Of a DNA stretch of 19,322 bases, positions 6,912 to 13,852 are shown piece after piece (the stretch's first letter is position 1; each line of letters begins with the position of its first letter). The stretch spans positions 1 through 19,322 of the forward strand of contig CAZMMV010000026.1 in the NCBI GenBank assembly GCA_964567475.1, written 5' to 3'. The DNA comes from CAZMMV01 sp964567475 (GTDB lineage Bacteria > Bacillota > Clostridia > Tissierellales > Tissierellaceae). The notes beneath the pieces are model-generated. The model had not been told where the DNA came from. It ran no database searches and saw nothing but the letters and a program-made list of their open reading frames with translations. Made by a program: the position numbers and the translations under genes.

Positions 6912-6942
6912 AAGAGTTATAAGTAAATTAGGAGGTTTTAAA

Positions 6943-7455
6943 ATGTTTAATATAGGTGATAAGGTAGTATACCCAATGCATGGTGCTGGCATAATAGAAG
7001 GCATTGAAGAAAAAGAGATATTAGGAGAAAAGAGAAAATATTTCATTATGAGAATGCCTATTGGTGAAATGAAGGTTATGGTACCGGTTGACAATGTTGA
7101 AGAAGTTGGAGTCAGAGAAATAATAAACGACGATGATTTTAAAAAAGTAATGTCTATATTAAAAGATGACAAAACAACAATGCCTCAAAACTGGAATAGA
7201 AGATACAGAGCAAACATGGAAAGAATAAAATCAGGAGATATATTTGAAATAGCAGCAGTAGTTCGCAATCTTCTGTTATTAGACATAGAGAAGGGATTAT
7301 CTACTGGTGAAAGAAAAATGTTGAGTTCAGCTAAACAAATGTTATTATCAGAGATGGTCTTAGTTACAGATTCAGATGTAGAAAGTGTAGAGAAAATGGT
7401 AGTAGACGCTATAGAATTTGACGAAAATTTGCAAGAAATTGAAGATGGAAAATAA
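6943..7455 (+). CDS. CarD/CdnL-family RNA polymerase-binding regulator
   Basis: The 170 residues match CarD/CdnL proteins. CarD binds the RNA polymerase beta subunit and stabilises the open promoter complex, notably at rRNA promoters in mycobacteria. The N-terminal Tudor-like RNAP-interaction domain is about residues 1-60 (FNIGDKVVYPMHGAGIIEGI is the usual opening). A helical C-terminal DNA-binding domain follows (about 65-160), with W84 in the QNWNRRYRAN segment at the position of the minor-groove wedge tryptophan known in M. tuberculosis CarD. The start is ATG 6943 with AGGAGG 9 bp upstream. It has tandem promoters and is divergent from the small cysteine gene. No clear terminator separates it from the PIN-TRAM gene. 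Confidence 0.93.
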   Translation: MFNIGDKVVYPMHGAGIIEGIEEKEILGEKRKYFIMRMPIGEMKVMVPVDNVEEVGVREIINDDDFKKVMSILKDDKTTMPQNWNRRYRANMERIKSGDIFEIAAVVRNLLLLDIEKGLSTGERKMLSSAKQMLLSEMVLVTDSDVESVEKMVVDAIEFDENLQEIEDGK

Positions 7456-7483
7456 AAAAACAAATAAAAAGTAATTAAATCTG

Positions 7484-7511
7484 TTTACTTATCGATAAAA
7501 ATGGTTATAAA
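7484..7511 (+). promoter_or_regulatory. weak candidate promoter for the PIN-TRAM gene
   Basis: TTTACT (7484-7489), a 16-bp spacer and TATAAA (7506-7511) lie in the 79-bp spacer after carD. Transcription would start just before the AGGAGG at 7522. Read-through from carD is an equally good explanation of expression. Confidence 0.35.
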
Positions 7512-7534
7512 TATACTGAATAGGAGGTGAATTG

Positions 7535-8629
7535 ATGCTTAATAGAATTTTAAAATTAGTAATTGGTTTGCTAGGTGCTGTAATGGGCTATAGCTTCACT
7601 ACAGCATTTTTCACATTGAATATAATTGATTTATCTCAGGCAGGATGGGTAAAACTTGCAATACATGTAGGGGTTTCTCTATTGTTTGGAGTCGTTTTCT
7701 TTTTATTCTCATCAGGAATTATCAAAAAAGGTAGAAGGTTAGTTAAATCAATAGAAAGAGAATTAGAAAGATTTTCTGCATATGATATAGCTGTTTCTTC
7801 AGTAGGACTTATATTTGGACTTATAATTGCGTTTTTATTATCAGTACCCTTAAATAATATAGGGATACCTTATTTAGGTGTTATAGTTTCTGTGGTTTTA
7901 TATGGAATATTTGGATATTTAGGTCTTACAATACCCCATAGAAATAAAGATGATATATATACAGCAGTTAAAAGTATGAAAAAAGGTGCTAAAGAAAAGG
8001 TAAAATATAATAGTAAATCTTGTCCTAAAATATTAGATACCTCTGTTATTATAGACGGTAGAATTGCAGATATTTGTAAAACTGGATTTATAGAAGGACC
8101 ATTAGTAATTCCTGAATTTGTATTAGAAGAACTTCAACATATAGCAGACTCCTCAGACTCATTAAAAAGAAATAGAGGTAGAAGAGGCTTAGATATATTG
8201 AAAAAAATACAACAGGAATTAGATGTTGAAGTTATAATAAGTGATAAGAAATTCGATGATGTAAAAGAAGTAGATTCTAAGTTATTGAAATTAACACAAT
8301 TTCTTAAAGGAAGAATAATAACTAATGATTATAATCTAAATAAAGTAGCAGAAGTACAAAGTATTCCAGTTTTAAATATCAATGAATTGGCAAATGCGGT
8401 AAAGCCTGTAGTTTTACCTGGAGAAGAAATGGTTGTACATGTAGTAAAAGATGGTAAAGAACTAGGCCAAGGGCTTGCTTACTTAGATGATGGAACAATG
8501 ATTGTCGTAGAAAGCGGTAGAAAATTCATAGGCGAAACTATAGATGTAGTAGTCACTTCGGTTCTTCAGACATCAGCTGGTAGAATGATATTTGCAAAGC
8601 CCAAATCTATGATAGATAGAGCAGGATAA
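7535..8629 (+). CDS. YacL-type membrane PIN-TRAM domain protein
   Basis: This 364-residue protein has the layout of B. subtilis YacL. Four hydrophobic segments at about 5-30, 41-63, 85-108 and 112-134 anchor it in the membrane. A PIN nuclease-fold domain follows (about 165-290), with the acidic residues D168 (LDTSVIIDGR), E198/E199, D247 and D265 (TNDYN) expected of a metal-dependent active site. A TRAM RNA-binding domain (about 294-356, with HVVKDGKELGQGLAYLDDG) closes it. The substrate is not established for this family; an RNase role is inferred from the fold. I chose ATG 7535, 7 bp after GGAGG, over the TTG one codon upstream, which is too close. A strong terminator follows. Confidence 0.92.
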   Translation: MLNRILKLVIGLLGAVMGYSFTTAFFTLNIIDLSQAGWVKLAIHVGVSLLFGVVFFLFSSGIIKKGRRLVKSIERELERFSAYDIAVSSVGLIFGLIIAFLLSVPLNNIGIPYLGVIVSVVLYGIFGYLGLTIPHRNKDDIYTAVKSMKKGAKEKVKYNSKSCPKILDTSVIIDGRIADICKTGFIEGPLVIPEFVLEELQHIADSSDSLKRNRGRRGLDILKKIQQELDVEVIISDKKFDDVKEVDSKLLKLTQFLKGRIITNDYNLNKVAEVQSIPVLNINELANAVKPVVLPGEEMVVHVVKDGKELGQGLAYLDDGTMIVVESGRKFIGETIDVVVTSVLQTSAGRMIFAKPKSMIDRAG

Positions 8630-8657
8630 ATTATATTGAAAATTAAATAGACTACAA

Positions 8658-8704
8658 TAGGTATAGGTATATAGCTAGATTGCTATAAGCCTATACCTAC
8701 TTTT
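8658..8704 (+). terminator. intrinsic terminator after the PIN-TRAM gene
   Basis: The outer stem TAGGTATAGG (8658-8667) / CCTATACCTA (8690-8699) is perfect. After two-base bulges an inner stem TATAGC (8670-8675) / GCTATA (8682-8687) closes a 6-nt loop. CTTTTA follows directly. Confidence 0.85.
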
Positions 8705-8787
8705 ATGTATATAAAAATAAAAAAATCTAGTTTTATATATATTTCTTTGGATATAATCTAAATATTGTTTATTGTTATATGAGAATG

Positions 8788-8796
8788 TGCTATAAT
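8788..8796 (+). promoter_or_regulatory. extended -10 promoter for ispD-ispF-proS
   Basis: TGC (8788-8790) directly precedes a perfect TATAAT (8791-8796), an extended -10. The -35 region is poor (TTTATT at 8768-8773, 17 bp upstream). The start would be near 8803, leaving a leader of only about 14 nt that still holds AGAGGTGAT. Confidence 0.65.
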
Positions 8797-8816
8797 ACCT
8801 AAAGAGAGGTGATAGG

Positions 8817-9557
8817 ATGTACAAAAACCACCATATATCTGTGATAATTGCAGCAGCAGGTATGAGCAATAGAATGGGTAGTAAAATAAACAAGCAATTT
8901 ATTGGAATTAACGGCAAACCCATACTAGCTTATACAATAGAAAAATTTGAAAAGTGCAGATATATAGATGAAATAGTATTAGTGGCTAAAGAAGAAGAAA
9001 TTGAATATTGCAGAAAAGAGATTGTAAAAAAATATAGATTTAAAAAAGTATCTAATATAATCAGAGGTGGCATGGAAAGACAAGATTCCATATATAATGG
9101 AATACTAGCCTTAAATGAAAATACAGATATAGTTTTAACTCACGATGGAGCTAGGCCCTTTGTAAAAATTCAAAACATAGAAGATGGAATAGAAGGGGTA
9201 ATAGACCATGGAGCTTGTATAGTAGGAGTTCCTGTAACAGATACTATCAAAGTAGTAGGACAAGATAAGGATATAAATGAAACACCGCAAAGATCCTTAT
9301 TGTGGGCAGCCCAAACACCCCAATGCTTTTTAAAAAGCATATTAGTAGAAGCTTATGATGAGGCTGTAAAAGACAACTTTTTAGGAACAGATGATAGTTC
9401 AATAGTAGAGAGAATAGGCTACAAAGTAAAAATGATAATGGGAAGTTATGAAAATATAAAGATCACTACTCCAGAAGATATAGTCATAGCAGAATCCTTG
9501 CTAAAAGACAAGAATTTAATTTATAAAAGACAAGGTTTATTATCTCAGAGTAGATAG
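8817..9557 (+). CDS. ispD: IspD, 2-C-methyl-D-erythritol 4-phosphate cytidylyltransferase
   Basis: This third enzyme of the MEP isoprenoid pathway joins methylerythritol phosphate to CMP from CTP. The 246 residues are slightly longer than usual (about 230). Visible motifs are the nucleotide-binding loop AAAGMSNRMG (12-21) with K26, GGMERQDS (84-91), HDGARPF (109-115), VPVTDTIK (138-145), and QTPQCF (166-171) with TDDSS (191-195). A basic, poorly conserved tail follows from about residue 228. The start is ATG 8817 with AGAGGTG 6 bp upstream. ispF follows after 39 bp, the usual partner, and both probably share the extended -10 promoter upstream and continue into proS. Confidence 0.96.
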   Translation: MYKNHHISVIIAAAGMSNRMGSKINKQFIGINGKPILAYTIEKFEKCRYIDEIVLVAKEEEIEYCRKEIVKKYRFKKVSNIIRGGMERQDSIYNGILALNENTDIVLTHDGARPFVKIQNIEDGIEGVIDHGACIVGVPVTDTIKVVGQDKDINETPQRSLLWAAQTPQCFLKSILVEAYDEAVKDNFLGTDDSSIVERIGYKVKMIMGSYENIKITTPEDIVIAESLLKDKNLIYKRQGLLSQSR

Positions 9558-9596
9558 ATACAAGATATATAAATATCAACATAAATAGGTGATAAA

Positions 9597-10106
9597 ATGA
9601 GAATTGGATTTGGATACGATGTTCATAAACTCGTAGAGAATAGAAAGCTAATATTAGCTGGTATAGATATACCATATGAAAAAGGTTTATTAGGTCACTC
9701 TGATGCAGATGTACTAATCCATGCAATAATGGATAGTATATTAGGTGCTTTAGCCCTAGGAGATATAGGCAAACATTTTCCGGATACAGATGATAAGTAT
9801 AAGGATATTTCAAGTACATATCTTTTAGAAAAGGTGTGGAAAATCATGAATGAAAATGGATACGCTATAGGAAACATAGATGCAACTGTAGTAGCTGAAA
9901 GACCAAAATTAGCTCCATATATAGAAGGAATGAAAGAAAATATAGGACAAATATTAAAAACATCAAAAGACAATATAAGTATAAAAGCCACTACAACTGA
10001 GAAGTTGGGCTTTGTTGGCAAGGGAGAAGGAATGTCTAGTTACTGTGTTTGTCTAATAAAGAGATTGAAGCATAATAAGGAGGAAAATAAACATGAAAAT
10101 GGCTAA
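9597..10106 (+). CDS. ispF: IspF, 2-C-methyl-D-erythritol 2,4-cyclodiphosphate synthase
   Basis: IspF cyclises CDP-methylerythritol phosphate to MEcPP, two steps after IspD (IspE is not in the window). It is a trimeric zinc enzyme. The metal ligands D8, H10 and H42 sit at the standard places (GYDVHK; GHSDADVLIHA), and the C-terminal TTTEKLGFVGKGEG segment is intact. At 169 residues it is about 10 longer than usual, with a charged tail after residue 158 (KHNKEENKHENG). The tail's codons contain the proS ribosome binding site (AAGGAGG, 10077-10083) and overlap the proS start by 14 bp. The start is ATG 9597 with AGGTGAT 7 bp upstream. Confidence 0.97.
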   Translation: MRIGFGYDVHKLVENRKLILAGIDIPYEKGLLGHSDADVLIHAIMDSILGALALGDIGKHFPDTDDKYKDISSTYLLEKVWKIMNENGYAIGNIDATVVAERPKLAPYIEGMKENIGQILKTSKDNISIKATTTEKLGFVGKGEGMSSYCVCLIKRLKHNKEENKHENG

Positions 10107-11820
10107 AATGTATATGCCTACTCTGAGAGAAGTACCTTCAGAGGCGGAAATTCCAAGTCATAAATTATTATTAAGAGCAGGAATGATTAGAAAATTAGTT
10201 AGTGGAGTTTATTCATATCTTCCATTAGGATATAGAGTTATAAAAAAGGTTGAAGAAATAGTAAGAGAAGAAATGGATAATGCAGGAGCACAAGAATTAC
10301 TTATGTCTGCTATTCAACCTAGAGAATTATGGGAAGCAACAGGAAGATGGGAAAACTTTGGACCAGAAATGTTTAGATTAAAAGATAGAAATTCCAGAGA
10401 ATTTTGCTTAGGACCAACACATGAAGAATACTTTACAAATCTAGTAAAAGATGAAGTAAATTCATATAAGCAACTTCCTTTAAATCTTTATCAAATTCAA
10501 ACTAAATATAGAGATGAGAAAAGACCTAGATTTGGTTTAATGAGATGTAGAGAATTTATCATGAAAGATGCTTATAGTTTTGATACAGATCAAGAAAACA
10601 TGAATATAGCCTATGATAACATGTGGAAAGCCTATGAAAAAGTATATGATAGATTGAAATTAAATTATAAAATAGTACAAGGTGACACAGGAGCCATGGG
10701 AGGAAAGGTTTCTCATGAATTTATGGCAATGTCTGAAGTAGGAGAAAGTTTAGTAGCCTATTGTGAAAACTGCCAATATGCTGCAACTGATGAAAAAGCA
10801 GAAGTAGTTTATAAAATAGAAAGCACAGAAGAAGAGCTAGAAATGGAGAAAGTACATACTCCAGATATCACAACTATTGAAGCGTTGGGAGAATTTTTCA
10901 AAATAGACCTTAGTAATTTTGGAAAAGCCTTAGTATTTAATGTTCTTGGAAAACCTATTGTTGTAATTATTCCAGGAGATAGAGAATTAAATGAAACAAA
11001 ATTATGTAACTATCTAGGAATTGGAATCCATGATTTAGAAATGGCAGATGACAATATGATACTAGATATTACAGGAGCCAATAAAGGTTTCACAGGACCA
11101 ATAGGACTTAAAGAAGGAGTTAAATTAATAGTAGACTCCAGAATAGCTAAAATGAAAAACTTAGTAGTTGGAGGCAATGAAACAGACTACCATATAAAAA
11201 ATGTTAATTATGGAAGGGACTTCAAAGGAGAACTAGTAGAAGATCTATTGCTAATTAAAAAAGGAGACATTTGTCCTAAATGTGGCAGCAAATTATCTAT
11301 GGATAGAGGTATAGAAATAGGAAACATATTCCAATTAGGTACAAAGTATTCTGAAGATTTAGGAGCAAATTACTTAGATGAAAATGGTAAGGCTAAGCCT
11401 TTTGTAATGGGATGCTATGGTATAGGAGTATCTAGATCTGTAGCTGCAGTTGTAGAACAAAATCATGATGATAATGGAATTATATGGCCTTTGGTAGTAG
11501 CACCATATCATCTTATGATCACAGTGATAAACATTAAAAATGAAGAACAAATTAGCTTGGGAGAAAGTTTATACAAAGATTTAAAAGAATTAGGAATAGA
11601 AGTACTCTTAGATGATAGAAAAGAAAGAGCAGGAGTTAAGTTTAACGATAGAGATTTAATAGGAATTCCTATAAGAATAACTGTAGGAAAAAAAGCTGGA
11701 GAATCTATAGTTGAATACTCACTTAGAAAAGAAGACGACAGAATAGAAGTGGCTGTAGATGAGTTGCCTGCTTTGATAAAAGATGCCTTTGATAAAGAAG
11801 GCTTAGTTTTAAATATATAA
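10093..11820 (+). CDS. proS: Prolyl-tRNA synthetase, bacterial type with editing domain
   Basis: The 575 residues are typical of the long bacterial ProRS. It charges tRNA-Pro and hydrolyses mischarged Ala-tRNA-Pro. The class II catalytic core carries GPTHEEYF (107-114), motif 2 around KYRDEKRPRFGLMRCREF (138-155) and motif 3 GCYGIGVSR (440-448). The inserted editing (INS/YbaK-like) domain spans about 225-390, with K278 at the position of the E. coli editing lysine 279. The anticodon-binding domain is about 470-575. Two CxxC pairs (224/227 and 394/397) flank the insertion. The start is ATG 10093, 9 bp after AAGGAGG; the ATG two codons later is too far. It overlaps ispF by 14 bp, so translation is probably coupled. 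Confidence 0.97.
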   Translation: MKMAKMYMPTLREVPSEAEIPSHKLLLRAGMIRKLVSGVYSYLPLGYRVIKKVEEIVREEMDNAGAQELLMSAIQPRELWEATGRWENFGPEMFRLKDRNSREFCLGPTHEEYFTNLVKDEVNSYKQLPLNLYQIQTKYRDEKRPRFGLMRCREFIMKDAYSFDTDQENMNIAYDNMWKAYEKVYDRLKLNYKIVQGDTGAMGGKVSHEFMAMSEVGESLVAYCENCQYAATDEKAEVVYKIESTEEELEMEKVHTPDITTIEALGEFFKIDLSNFGKALVFNVLGKPIVVIIPGDRELNETKLCNYLGIGIHDLEMADDNMILDITGANKGFTGPIGLKEGVKLIVDSRIAKMKNLVVGGNETDYHIKNVNYGRDFKGELVEDLLLIKKGDICPKCGSKLSMDRGIEIGNIFQLGTKYSEDLGANYLDENGKAKPFVMGCYGIGVSRSVAAVVEQNHDDNGIIWPLVVAPYHLMITVINIKNEEQISLGESLYKDLKELGIEVLLDDRKERAGVKFNDRDLIGIPIRITVGKKAGESIVEYSLRKEDDRIEVAVDELPALIKDAFDKEGLVLNI

Positions 11821-11845
11821 CAATATATAAATAAAAATAGTATTT

Positions 11846-11871
11846 ATAATTTCAAATTATCCTTTTTTATT
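11846..11871 (+). terminator. candidate AT-rich terminator after proS
   Basis: ATAATTT (11846-11852) and AAATTAT (11854-11860) form a 7-bp all-A/T stem around a C, followed by CC and six Ts (11863-11868). The position and T-run fit a terminator, but the stem is weak. Confidence 0.35.
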
Positions 11872-11905
11872 TTAAAATTAAAAAAAAGAAGGAATTAAGT
11901 TATTT

Positions 11906-11934
11906 TTGTAGTATGTATATAGTATGTATATTAT
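11906..11934 (+). promoter_or_regulatory. candidate promoter for the small ORF
   Basis: TTGTAG (11906-11911), a 17-bp spacer and TATTAT (11929-11934). The -10 lies inside the TATGTATAT repeat array, which offers several alternative -10-like strings, so the exact element is uncertain. Confidence 0.35.
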
Positions 11935-11949
11935 GTATATTATGTATAT
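11911..11949. repeat. short tandem TATGTATAT repeats
   Basis: Four near-identical copies of TATGTATAT start at 11912, 11923, 11932 and 11941, at steps of 11, 9 and 9 bp. They sit just upstream of the probable small gene. Read in frame, they would encode a hydrophobic IVCILCILCIS stretch, which I take as a by-product rather than real coding. Confidence 0.75.
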
Positions 11950-11984
11950 CATTAATATACAAAAATATTAATAAAGGTGATAAG

Positions 11985-12146
11985 ATGAATCTTGAAGAAG
12001 AGTTAGTATTTTTATGTAAAGAAACGATGGACATTCTTTATGCTTTCAAAGAAAAAGATATTATATCAGAAGAAGAATTGAAATTACACCTTACAAAAAA
12101 GAAAAAATTTATTAAAGAGTTTGATGATAAATACAAAAGAACTTGA
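11985..12146 (+). CDS. small hypothetical protein, 53 residues
   Basis: I do not recognise this protein. The start is ATG 11985, with AAAGGTGAT 5 bp upstream. It is charged and helical: residues 1-24 (NLEEELVFLCKETMDILYAF) look amphipathic, and the rest is lysine-rich (KKKKFIKEFDDKYKR). An in-frame ATG at 11913 would add 24 hydrophobic residues encoded by the repeat array, but it has no ribosome binding site, so I reject it. It lies alone between proS and gltX, with a candidate promoter before it and a convincing terminator after it. Whether it is expressed is uncertain; if not, the whole 11821-12314 gap is non-coding. Confidence 0.6.
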   Translation: MNLEEELVFLCKETMDILYAFKEKDIISEEELKLHLTKKKKFIKEFDDKYKRT

Positions 12147-12191
12147 AAAGAATTACTAGGCTTAAAAAGAATTAATAATTTGTTTTGATAT

Positions 12192-12231
12192 ATACTATCT
12201 TATAGCATTCATGAGCTTAAGATAGTATTTT
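12192..12231 (+). terminator. intrinsic terminator upstream of gltX
   Basis: The 11-bp perfect stem ATACTATCTTA (12192-12202) / TAAGATAGTAT (12218-12228) continues as AGC/GCT (12204-12206 / 12215-12217) closing an 8-nt loop. TTTATT follows. There is no T-box motif, so I read it as the terminator of the small ORF rather than a tRNA-sensing leader. Confidence 0.8.
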
Positions 12232-12255
12232 ATTGCAAAAATCACTATTGTAGAG

Positions 12256-12284
12256 TTTACACTTATTTGTTAGTGATATATAAT
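12256..12284 (+). promoter_or_regulatory. sigma-A promoter for gltX and downstream genes
   Basis: TTTACA (12256-12261), a 17-bp spacer and a perfect TATAAT (12279-12284). The start would be near 12291, about 24 nt before the gltX start codon. Confidence 0.85.
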
Positions 12285-12314
12285 ATAAGGTAATTAAATT
12301 AGGAGGTGTAGGTT

Positions 12315-13796
12315 TTGAAAGAAATTAGATTAAGATTTGCTCCTAGTCCTACAGGATATCTTCATATCGGGGGACTAAGAACAGCATTATATAATCATTT
12401 ATTTGCAAAAGGTAACAATGGTAAATTTATATTGAGAATAGAGGACACTGATCAAACTAGATTAGTAGAAGGTGCTTTAGAAAATTTAATAGAAGCCTTA
12501 GAGTGGGCAGGGATACCATATGATGAAGGAGTATTTATAGAAGATGGTAAAATCGTACAAAAAGGTGAATATGGACCCTATATTCAATCTGAAAGATTAG
12601 ATATATATGGTAAATATGTAGATCAACTTATAGAAAGTGGCCATGCATATTATTGTTTCTGTTCAAAAGAAAGATTAGACGAAGTAAGAGAAGAACAAAA
12701 AACTAAGGGCTTAGTTCCTAAATATGATGGATTTTGTAGAAATATTCCATTAGAAGAAGCAAAAAAGAGAATAGCAGATGGAGAACAATATGTAGTTAGA
12801 TTAAAACTACCTGCTAATCATGATGTTAAGTTTAATGACCTAGTAAGAGGAAATATTACTATAAATACAGATGACGTTGATGATCAAGTACTATTGAAAT
12901 CAGATGGATATCCAACTTACCATATGGCTGTTGTAGTTGATGACCATCTTATGAAAATATCTCACATAGTAAGAGGAGAAGAATGGCTACCTTCTACACC
13001 AAAGCATGTATATCTTTATGAAGCTCTTGGTTGGGAAAAACCAGTTTATGTTCATTTACCAACAGTGTTAAACAAAGAAAGAAAAAAATTAAGTAAAAGA
13101 CACGGAGATGTAGCAGTAGGAGACTTTAAAGCAAAAGGATACTTGCCAGAAGGCTTAGTAAACTATTTAGCATTAGTAGGATGGACTCCAGATAGCAACG
13201 AAGAAATACTGTCAATGGAAGATTTAGTAAAAGAATTTTCTTTTGAAAGAGTATCTAAAACTGGAGGAATATTTGATAGAGATAAATTGGACTGGGTAAA
13301 TGCCCATTATATTCGTGACCTATCTGTGGAAGAACTTGTAGAAAAGCTTACTCCTTATTTAGTAAAATCTGGATTTATAGAAGAAGATTTTGCAAAAGAA
13401 AATCAAGAATGGTTAGAACTTTTAGTTGCTACTGTTCAAGAATCATTGCATACTTTAGAAGATATAGTGGAAAAATCAAGATTTATATTTGAAAAAGAAG
13501 TAGAGATAGAAGAAGAAGATGCTCTTGAAATCATAAAGGGAGAACAAGTAAAAGATCTTTTACAAGCAATAAAAGAAGAATTAAATAATGTAGAAGAAAT
13601 AGATATAGAATATGCAAAAGGATTTATGAAAAAAATACAAAAAGCTACAGGAATAAAAGGTAAAAATCTATTTATGCCTGCTAGAGCAGCTTTAACAGGA
13701 AGTCTTCACGGACCAGAATTTGTAAATGTATTAGTATTATTGGGAAAAGAAAACATATTAAATAGAATAGACCACGTAGAAGATAAATATTTATAA
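12315..13796 (+). CDS. gltX: Glutamyl-tRNA synthetase
   Basis: This 493-residue class I synthetase attaches glutamate to tRNA-Glu; in most Firmicutes it also forms Glu-tRNA-Gln for amidation by GatCAB, which is not in the window. The HIGH-type motif HIGG is at 17-20, after RFAPSPTGYL. The KMSKS-type motif KLSKR is at 258-262. The helical anticodon-binding part runs from about 330 to the end. The start is a TTG at 12315, 6 bp after a strong AGGAGGTG; translation as KEIRLRFAPSPTG begins exactly where family members begin, so TTG is convincing. It heads the block down to rae1. cysE, which follows gltX in B. subtilis, is absent here. Confidence 0.97.
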   Translation: MKEIRLRFAPSPTGYLHIGGLRTALYNHLFAKGNNGKFILRIEDTDQTRLVEGALENLIEALEWAGIPYDEGVFIEDGKIVQKGEYGPYIQSERLDIYGKYVDQLIESGHAYYCFCSKERLDEVREEQKTKGLVPKYDGFCRNIPLEEAKKRIADGEQYVVRLKLPANHDVKFNDLVRGNITINTDDVDDQVLLKSDGYPTYHMAVVVDDHLMKISHIVRGEEWLPSTPKHVYLYEALGWEKPVYVHLPTVLNKERKKLSKRHGDVAVGDFKAKGYLPEGLVNYLALVGWTPDSNEEILSMEDLVKEFSFERVSKTGGIFDRDKLDWVNAHYIRDLSVEELVEKLTPYLVKSGFIEEDFAKENQEWLELLVATVQESLHTLEDIVEKSRFIFEKEVEIEEEDALEIIKGEQVKDLLQAIKEELNNVEEIDIEYAKGFMKKIQKATGIKGKNLFMPARAALTGSLHGPEFVNVLVLLGKENILNRIDHVEDKYL

Positions 13797-13852
13797 GATA
13801 ATTATCTTTAAAGATTTTAATTTAAGATTATTGATTGAAAAGGAGGGAAAAC

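Noticed and set aside
8675..8923. 82-codon minus-strand frame between the PIN-TRAM gene and ispD
   Set aside because: It crosses the terminator, the ispD promoter and the conserved ispD N terminus, and its translation is low-complexity.
11913..11984. Upstream ATG giving the small ORF a hydrophobic N terminus
   Set aside because: There is no ribosome binding site within reach, and the hydrophobic stretch is encoded by TATGTATAT repeats; ATG 11985 has AAAGGTGAT at good spacing.
12147..12314. Possible T-box leader before gltX
   Set aside because: The hairpin at 12192-12228 lacks the T-box sequence and specifier-loop layout, and a clean promoter lies downstream of it, right before gltX.
13795..13808. 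AAGATAATTATCTT palindrome at the gltX stop codon
   Set aside because: It is a 14-bp AT-rich palindrome with no loop and no T-run; not convincing as a terminator or operator.
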